From positions 97,169 to 161,168 of the forward strand of contig PHCZ01000008.1 of the NCBI GenBank assembly GCA_002840895.1: a stretch of 64,000 nucleotides of DNA, read 5' to 3'. Below, piece by piece: positions 61,101 through 64,000 of the stretch. Under the pieces are notes generated by a model, which searched no databases, was not told where the DNA came from, and saw only the letters and a list, made by a program, of their open reading frames with translations. Position 1 is the first letter of the stretch, and each line of letters opens with the position of its first letter. This DNA comes from Bacteroidetes bacterium HGW-Bacteroidetes-8 (lineage in GTDB: Bacteria > Bacteroidota > Bacteroidia > Bacteroidales > UBA932). A program made the translations under genes and the position numbers.

Positions 61101-61581
61101 ATATACAAAACAGATGAAGGAGATCTCAAATGCTTTTGCTAACTTCACACAAGAGGAGATATTTGAGATTGAGTCAAGCGAAAGTTACAAGATTCACCTT
61201 AGTGAAGGAGTTGTTGAGATAACCCCCCAGGACGTAGAGATAACATCGGAAGATATGCCGGGATGGCTGGTTGCATCGGAGGGAAAACTCACTCTTGCAC
61301 TGGATATTACAATCACAGACCAGCTTCGTCAAGAGGGAGTTGCAAGAGAGCTTGTAAACAGAATACAAAACCTTAGGAAAGAGTCAAATTTTGAGGTAAC
61401 CGATAAAATTAGGATAGAGCTTGAGAGCAGAGAAGAGATAGTGGATGCTCTCACAGTTTACAAAGATTACATTTGCAATCAAACTCTGGCATCTGAGCTG
61501 ATTACCAACAATAACATTGAAGGTGGAAGCGAAATTGAATGGGATGAGGGAGTCTTAAAAATAAAACTTGTAAGATTATAA
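58138..61581 (+). CDS. ileS: Isoleucyl-tRNA synthetase
   Basis: A 1147-residue class I synthetase of the long, eukaryote-like type. The HIGH-equivalent is PPSANGMPGIHHVM (about residues 48-60) and the KMSKS motif is KMSKR (695-699) in DGNKMSKRLGN. The editing domain contains TTPWTLPSNTALCV and GTGIVHIAPTFG with the conserved Asp of GADD. Tryptophan- and Cys-rich anticodon-binding segments follow (NWYVRLNRRRFWGG). No C-terminal zinc finger of the E. coli type is evident. This type is often linked to mupirocin tolerance. It has its own promoter and is followed by guaD after 11 bases. Confidence 0.97.
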   Translation: MRFSEYKNLDLVEINRSVLDKWNREKCFAATLTQREGAPKFIFHEGPPSANGMPGIHHVMARAIKDVFCRYKTQMGYLVERKAGWDTHGLPVELGVEKMLGITKEDIGKTITVEQYNDACRKEVMKYTKEWESLTEIMGYWVDMKNPYITYDNRYIETLWYLLKEIYKKGYLYKGYSIQPFSPAAGTGLSSHELNQPGCYKDVKDTTCVAQFKLIRDIASEEIFSEISQKTTKELPIYILAWTTTPWTLPSNTALCVGPDIKYIKVHSLNPYTGEECIYILAEDLLCQHFNPKGEELSFTEYKHGDKIIPFRLIDGATISGEQLCGVSYEQLIPWVNPGSGAFKVIKGDFVTTSDGTGIVHIAPTFGADDLRVAKQNGVPALMIKDTDGVLQALVDRTGKFYKIEDMESSFVKTSVNIQIYKEFAGRYVKNSYDSNLTDSDASVDVDIAVMLKQQGLVFKIEKHTHSYPHCWRTDKPVLYYPLDSWFIKTTAVQERMIELNKTINWKPESTGSGRFGKWLENLQDWNLSRSRYWGTPLPIWRTEDSSYEICIGSAKELFDECEKAVEAGVMESNPLKSAGFLPGDFGSDNYNKIDLHRPYVDEITLVSPTGKIMKRESDLIDVWFDSGAMPFAQEGLEKLGSEQFGRASDFIAEGVDQTRGWFFTLHAISTMVKDTVAFKTVISNGLVLDKDGNKMSKRLGNAVDPFKTLGEFGADPLRWYMLTNAQPWDNLKFDLGGVDEVRRKFFGTLYNTYSFFALYANVDGFNNSQPQLPLNKLPEIDRWIISLLNTLIEEVTESYENYDVTSAGRKIQDFVNDNLSNWYVRLNRRRFWGGEMDEDKLSAYQTLYSCLENIAILSAPIAPFFMERLFLDLNSVTGHYKESSVHLVLMPKCQKGAIDKALEERMELAQRASSMILALRRKVSIKVRQPLAKLLIPVLDERIREQFELIKPLVLSEVNVKDVEYIHDTKGLITKKIKPNFKVLGKRYTKQMKEISNAFANFTQEEIFEIESSESYKIHLSEGVVEITPQDVEITSEDMPGWLVASEGKLTLALDITITDQLRQEGVARELVNRIQNLRKESNFEVTDKIRIELESREEIVDALTVYKDYICNQTLASELITNNNIEGGSEIEWDEGVLKIKLVRL

Positions 61582-61592
61582 AGTTTACACTG

Positions 61593-62069
61593 GTGATACA
61601 CGAGAGAGATAAATATATGCAAATTGCAGTTGATCTTGCAAAAGAGAATGCTGCATCTTTGAGCGGAGGACCGTTTGGAGCGGTTATCGTAAAGGGCGAT
61701 AGAGTTGTAAGTGCCTGCTCCAATACCGTTACTCCTAATATTGACCCGACAGCACACGCAGAGGTTAATGCCATTAGGCAGGCGTGCAGAGAGTTGGGTA
61801 CAATAGATCTCTCCGGGTGTACCCTTTACTCCTCTTGTGAACCTTGTCCAATGTGCCTCTCGGCTGCATACTGGGCCAGAGTAGATAAAATATATTTTTC
61901 TGCCGGGAGAGATGACGCCGGCAATGCGGGCTTCAGTGACGCCTTTATTTACGACGAGTTTAAACTACCTCTTGAGAAGAGGTCAATGACAATTGAACAG
62001 ATTCTTAAGAATGAGGGTCTTGAGCCATTTCTGCTCTGGGAGCAAAATGCGAATAAGATACCGTACTAA
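61593..62069 (+). CDS. guaD: Guanine deaminase-type nucleoside/nucleobase deaminase
   Basis: A 158-residue cytidine-deaminase-fold enzyme. Zinc ligands are His55 in DPTAHAEVNAIRQAC and Cys85 and Cys88 in SSCEPCPMC, with proton shuttle Glu57. The segments GGPFGAVIVK, YWARVDKIYFSAGRDDAGNAG and the C-terminal domain-swap-like end (LWEQNANKIPY) closely follow Bacillus subtilis GuaD rather than TadA. It would convert guanine to xanthine. It is read after ileS with an 11-base gap. Confidence 0.85.
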   Translation: MIHERDKYMQIAVDLAKENAASLSGGPFGAVIVKGDRVVSACSNTVTPNIDPTAHAEVNAIRQACRELGTIDLSGCTLYSSCEPCPMCLSAAYWARVDKIYFSAGRDDAGNAGFSDAFIYDEFKLPLEKRSMTIEQILKNEGLEPFLLWEQNANKIPY

Positions 62070-62096
62070 CACTATTTTTTATATACTATTTATTAT

Positions 62097-62104
62097 TATC
62101 TTTA
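62097..62104 (+). promoter_or_regulatory. Possible -7 element for the dksA-like gene
   Basis: TATCTTTA at 62097-62104 differs from the TAnnTTTG consensus only at the last base and lies 22 bases before the dksA-like ATG. No upstream TTTG is clear. Confidence 0.3.
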
Positions 62105-62126
62105 CGCTTTCTTAAAAAAAAGAGAT

Positions 62127-62534
62127 ATGACAACGAAAGGGAAACCAGCAGAAGAGGCTATGGAGAAGGTTCGCTACAGCGACGAGGAGCTTCAGATGTT
62201 TAAAGAGCTTATACTTCAGAAACTGGAGATTGCAAAAGAGGAATATCAGCAACTTAAAGCTGCTGTGACCCATAGTTCAAGCAACGATACAGAGGACACA
62301 TCACCTACATTCAAGGTTCTTGAAGAGGGTGCTTCTGCTCTCTCAAAAGAGGAGGCAGGCCAGCTTGCCCAACGCCAGTATAAGTTTATACAATCTTTAG
62401 AGGCATCACTTATAAGGATTGAGAACAAAAGTTACGGAATTTGCAGGGAGACAGGGAAATTGATTCCAAAGGAGAGATTACTTGTAGTTCCTCACGCAAC
62501 TCTTTCGGTTGAAGCAAAAAACAAGAGAGACTAA
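62127..62534 (+). CDS. TraR/DksA-family regulator with a degenerate zinc finger
   Basis: A 135-residue protein. The N-terminal two thirds form a coiled coil (SDEELQMFKELILQKLEIAK, then the acidic tip region NDTEDTSPTF). The C-terminal globular part keeps the DksA zinc-finger sequence frame, SYGICRETGKLIPKERLLVV, but Cys106 is the only cysteine in the protein, so four-cysteine zinc binding is impossible. I recall this cysteine-poor form in other Bacteroidota. DksA-type proteins enter the secondary channel of RNA polymerase and work with ppGpp. It starts 57 bases after guaD and 5 bases before lspA. Confidence 0.87.
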   Translation: MTTKGKPAEEAMEKVRYSDEELQMFKELILQKLEIAKEEYQQLKAAVTHSSSNDTEDTSPTFKVLEEGASALSKEEAGQLAQRQYKFIQSLEASLIRIENKSYGICRETGKLIPKERLLVVPHATLSVEAKNKRD

Positions 62535-62539
62535 AACAG

Positions 62540-63163
62540 ATGAGCTTTTCGCAGGGTAAAAAAATCACTTTACTGGTTGTATTATTGCTTGTTATTGATC
62601 AGATCGTAAAGATTTGGATCAAAACCAATATGACTATTGGTGAGAGTATTCCTGTCCTGGGAGATTGGTTTCAGATCTACTTCATTGAGAACAACGGGAT
62701 GGCTTTCGGAATGCAGTTCGGGGGCACTTTCGGCAAACTTGTACTCACCCTCTTTAGGATGGTACTCATAGGATTCATAATATACTATGTGAACAAACTC
62801 ATTAAAGAGTCTGCACCTGCAGGGGTACTTTATGGTGTTGCCCTTATTCTTGTAGGAGCCGTAGGGAATGTGATAGACAGTATTTTTTATGGCTTGATTT
62901 TCAATGAATCTACCTATAGTACAGTAGCCACAATCTTCCCTCAGGGGGGAGGATATGCTCCGCTCTTCTTTGGCAAAGTTGTGGATATGCTCTATTTCCC
63001 CTTAATAGACACCACACTTCCGGATTGGGTTCCTTTTAGGGGAGGTGAAAAATTTATCTTTTTCAGACCTATTTTTAATATTGCAGATTCGTGCATCACA
63101 ATTGGGGTGGCCTATCTACTGATATTTAAAAGAGGGTTCTTTGCAACAGATAAAAAAAGTTAG
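62540..63163 (+). CDS. lspA: Lipoprotein signal peptidase (signal peptidase II)
   Basis: A 207-residue membrane aspartyl protease with four helices. LVIDQIVKIWIKTNM, FIENNGMAFGMQFGG, and the catalytic Asp regions AVGNVIDSIFYG and PIFNIADSCITIGVAYLL are conserved. It cuts prolipoprotein signals before the lipidated Cys, so it serves the lipoproteins encoded at 3759, 6486 and 50131. At 207 residues it is longer than E. coli LspA (164), mainly in the loop after the third helix. It is co-transcribed with the dksA-like gene. Confidence 0.95.
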   Translation: MSFSQGKKITLLVVLLLVIDQIVKIWIKTNMTIGESIPVLGDWFQIYFIENNGMAFGMQFGGTFGKLVLTLFRMVLIGFIIYYVNKLIKESAPAGVLYGVALILVGAVGNVIDSIFYGLIFNESTYSTVATIFPQGGGYAPLFFGKVVDMLYFPLIDTTLPDWVPFRGGEKFIFFRPIFNIADSCITIGVAYLLIFKRGFFATDKKS

Positions 63164-63201
63164 CAATACAAGAAAAGCAGAAGCTTTATAACATAATAAG
63201 A

Positions 63202-63239
63202 AGAGGGTGTAAAAAAATATTTTACACCCTCTCTTTTTG
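63202..63239 (+). terminator. Strong intrinsic terminator after lspA
   Basis: A 13-bp stem (63202-63214 with 63220-63232, including GAGGGTGT/ACACCCTC) is followed by TCTTTTTG. It closes the ileS-guaD-dksA-lspA region. It is also palindromic toward the sigma-factor gene on the minus strand, where an A-rich side gives a weaker T tract. Confidence 0.85.
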
Positions 63240-63290
63240 TAACCCCATTTTTTGAAAATTCACTTCAAGGTATTTTGGTTAAAAACCCCA

Positions 63291-63779
63291 CTATCTTAAT
63301 TTGTCCATAAGTTTTTGTCTTGAAAAGTGGATTCGGCTCTTAACGGTTCCCAGGTGCAGACCCAGTTCATCTGCAATCTCCTGATATTTAAAGCCGTTAT
63401 CGTGCATCTGGAATGGAACCCTAAACTCCGGCTCAAGAGAGTTAACCACTGACGTTAGTTCGCGGAAACCAAAATCTGTCTCAGGACCATAGTCCGAAGG
63501 CTTGTTATTTAAGACAAATTCGTGGACATCCTCATTGAAAAGAGACTGCCTTTTTGTCCTGCGGCGGTAATCATTGATGAAAGTGTTCTTCATAATGGTG
63601 TAAACCCACGCTTTAATATTGGTGTGTTCGTTAAACTTCTCCTGATTGTTGAAAGCCTTAAAAAAGGTCTCCTGAACCAGGTCTTTGGCGTCATCTCTAT
63701 TTGATGTTAAGCTATATGCGTATCTGGACAGGTTTGTCTCCAACTCCAGTATTTCAGTTTCGAAAGTTTTACTTTTCAT
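63291..63779 (-). CDS. ECF-type RNA polymerase sigma factor
   Basis: A 162-residue group IV sigma factor. Region 2 is SLTSNRDDAKDLVQETFFKA with IKAWVYTIMKNTFINDYRRR; region 4 is VPFQMHDNGFKYQEIADELG with LGTVKSRIHFSRQKLMDKLR as the helix-turn-helix. No anti-sigma gene is visible on either side in the window. Similar stand-alone, highly expressed ECF factors occur in Bacteroidales, but its regulon is unknown. The upstream stretch 63780-63879 has no recognisable promoter or gene. Confidence 0.93.
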   Translation of the reverse strand: MKSKTFETEILELETNLSRYAYSLTSNRDDAKDLVQETFFKAFNNQEKFNEHTNIKAWVYTIMKNTFINDYRRRTKRQSLFNEDVHEFVLNNKPSDYGPETDFGFRELTSVVNSLEPEFRVPFQMHDNGFKYQEIADELGLHLGTVKSRIHFSRQKLMDKLR

Positions 63780-63879
63780 ACTATTAGGTTTATATATTTG
63801 ATATGAATAGCCAATTAATTAGTCAATTGTACTGACAAATATTATGCCATAATTACACTCTCTAATTTAGACAATTATT

Positions 63880-63910
63880 TTTGCTTCTACCAAAAAAATA
63901 AATATCTTTG
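63880..63910 (+). promoter_or_regulatory. Promoter for tRNA-Ser
   Basis: TTTG at 63880-63883, 19 bases, TATCTTTG at 63903-63910: a full match. Transcription would begin near 63915, about ten bases before the mature tRNA 5' end. Confidence 0.8.
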
Positions 63911-63924
63911 CAGCCCAATCAAAA

Positions 63925-64000
63925 GGAGAGATGGCAGAGTGGTCGATTGCGGCGGTCTTGAAAACCGTTGAACTGCGAGGTTCCGGGGGTTCGAATCCCT
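63925..64000 (+). tRNA. tRNA-Ser(UGA), cut by the window edge
   Basis: Starts GGAGAGATGGCAGAGTGG, with acceptor arm, D arm (GCAGAGTGGTCGATTGC) and an anticodon arm whose seven-base loop CTTGAAA gives anticodon TGA. The long variable arm begins after it, as expected for tRNA-Ser, and the T arm reads GGGGGTTCGAATCCC up to the last bases. Only the 3' acceptor strand is missing. Confidence 0.93.

Noticed and set aside
1..64000. CRISPR arrays, insertion sequences, prophage or rRNA genes
   Set aside because: No regularly spaced repeats, transposase motifs, phage structural genes or rRNA sequence were seen on either strand by reading.

Overview
The window reads as a stretch of chromosome from a member of the Bacteroidota, most likely order Bacteroidales. 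The evidence is: many promoters of the Bacteroidota type (TTTG, about 19 bases, TAnnTTTG); almost no Shine-Dalgarno sequences except a perfect one before rpsU; families typical of the phylum (DUF4783, DUF5683, the outer-membrane helix-hairpin-helix protein, the isoleucyl-tRNA synthetase with a GIHH-type signature, a DksA-like protein without zinc cysteines); and a glycogen locus with a GT3-type synthase fused to a phosphorylase. I cannot name a genus. I see no insertion sequence, prophage, CRISPR array or rRNA operon. One tRNA gene (Ser, UGA) runs off the right edge, and an acyl-CoA ligase gene runs off the left edge.

Layout. 1-1143: lipid genes (acyl-CoA ligase fragment, acyltransferase). 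1166-6334: a redox and sulfur group (four-module CoA-disulfide-reductase-type flavoprotein, thioredoxin lipoprotein, MarR regulator, DUF302, DoxX, ferredoxin). 6486-8990: lipocalin and urocanate hydratase. 9042-10573: rpsU, xerC-type recombinase, raiA. 10578-14285 (minus): lplA, PAP2, obgE, adk, hpt. 14296-16863: purE and an outer-membrane HhH protein. 16860-24756 (minus): mltD-type transglycosylase, DUF5683, parB, parA, priA, ispH, cmk. 24815-31409: Ppx/GppA phosphatase, an NtrC-type regulator without a DNA-binding domain, DUF4783, rlmH, and a very large NtrY-like histidine kinase. 31411-35387 (minus): der, a Cys-rich membrane peptide, nadE, prs, engB. 35459-49156: xseA-xseB followed by a complete glycogen/alpha-glucan gene set (branching enzyme, debranching enzyme, GT4, GH57, GT3-GT35 fusion), ribF and a membrane-anchored hypothetical. 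49181-51285: greA with a leader hairpin, a HIT protein and a TlpA-like lipoprotein. 51290-57255 (minus): a peptide-export cassette followed by tsaB. 57532-63163: cvpA, ileS, guaD-type deaminase, dksA-like gene, lspA. 63291-64000: ECF sigma factor and tRNA-Ser.

The part most like an undescribed system is 52027-57255. A C39-peptidase ABC exporter, two tiny translationally coupled genes whose products carry double-glycine leaders, a TolC-type outer-membrane protein and a periplasmic adaptor lie in one direction with short gaps. Together they have every part needed to process two peptides and carry them across both membranes. The two cores have related Trp/Leu-rich amphipathic segments and each has a GxxxG motif, which suggests a two-peptide bacteriocin or a signal pair. 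A structured leader ending in seven U residues lies just before the exporter. Other notable signals are a terminator-like hairpin at the predicted start of the greA transcript, the single strong Shine-Dalgarno at rpsU, near-identical start regions for rpsU and tRNA-Ser, and convergent genes that repeatedly overlap or almost touch.
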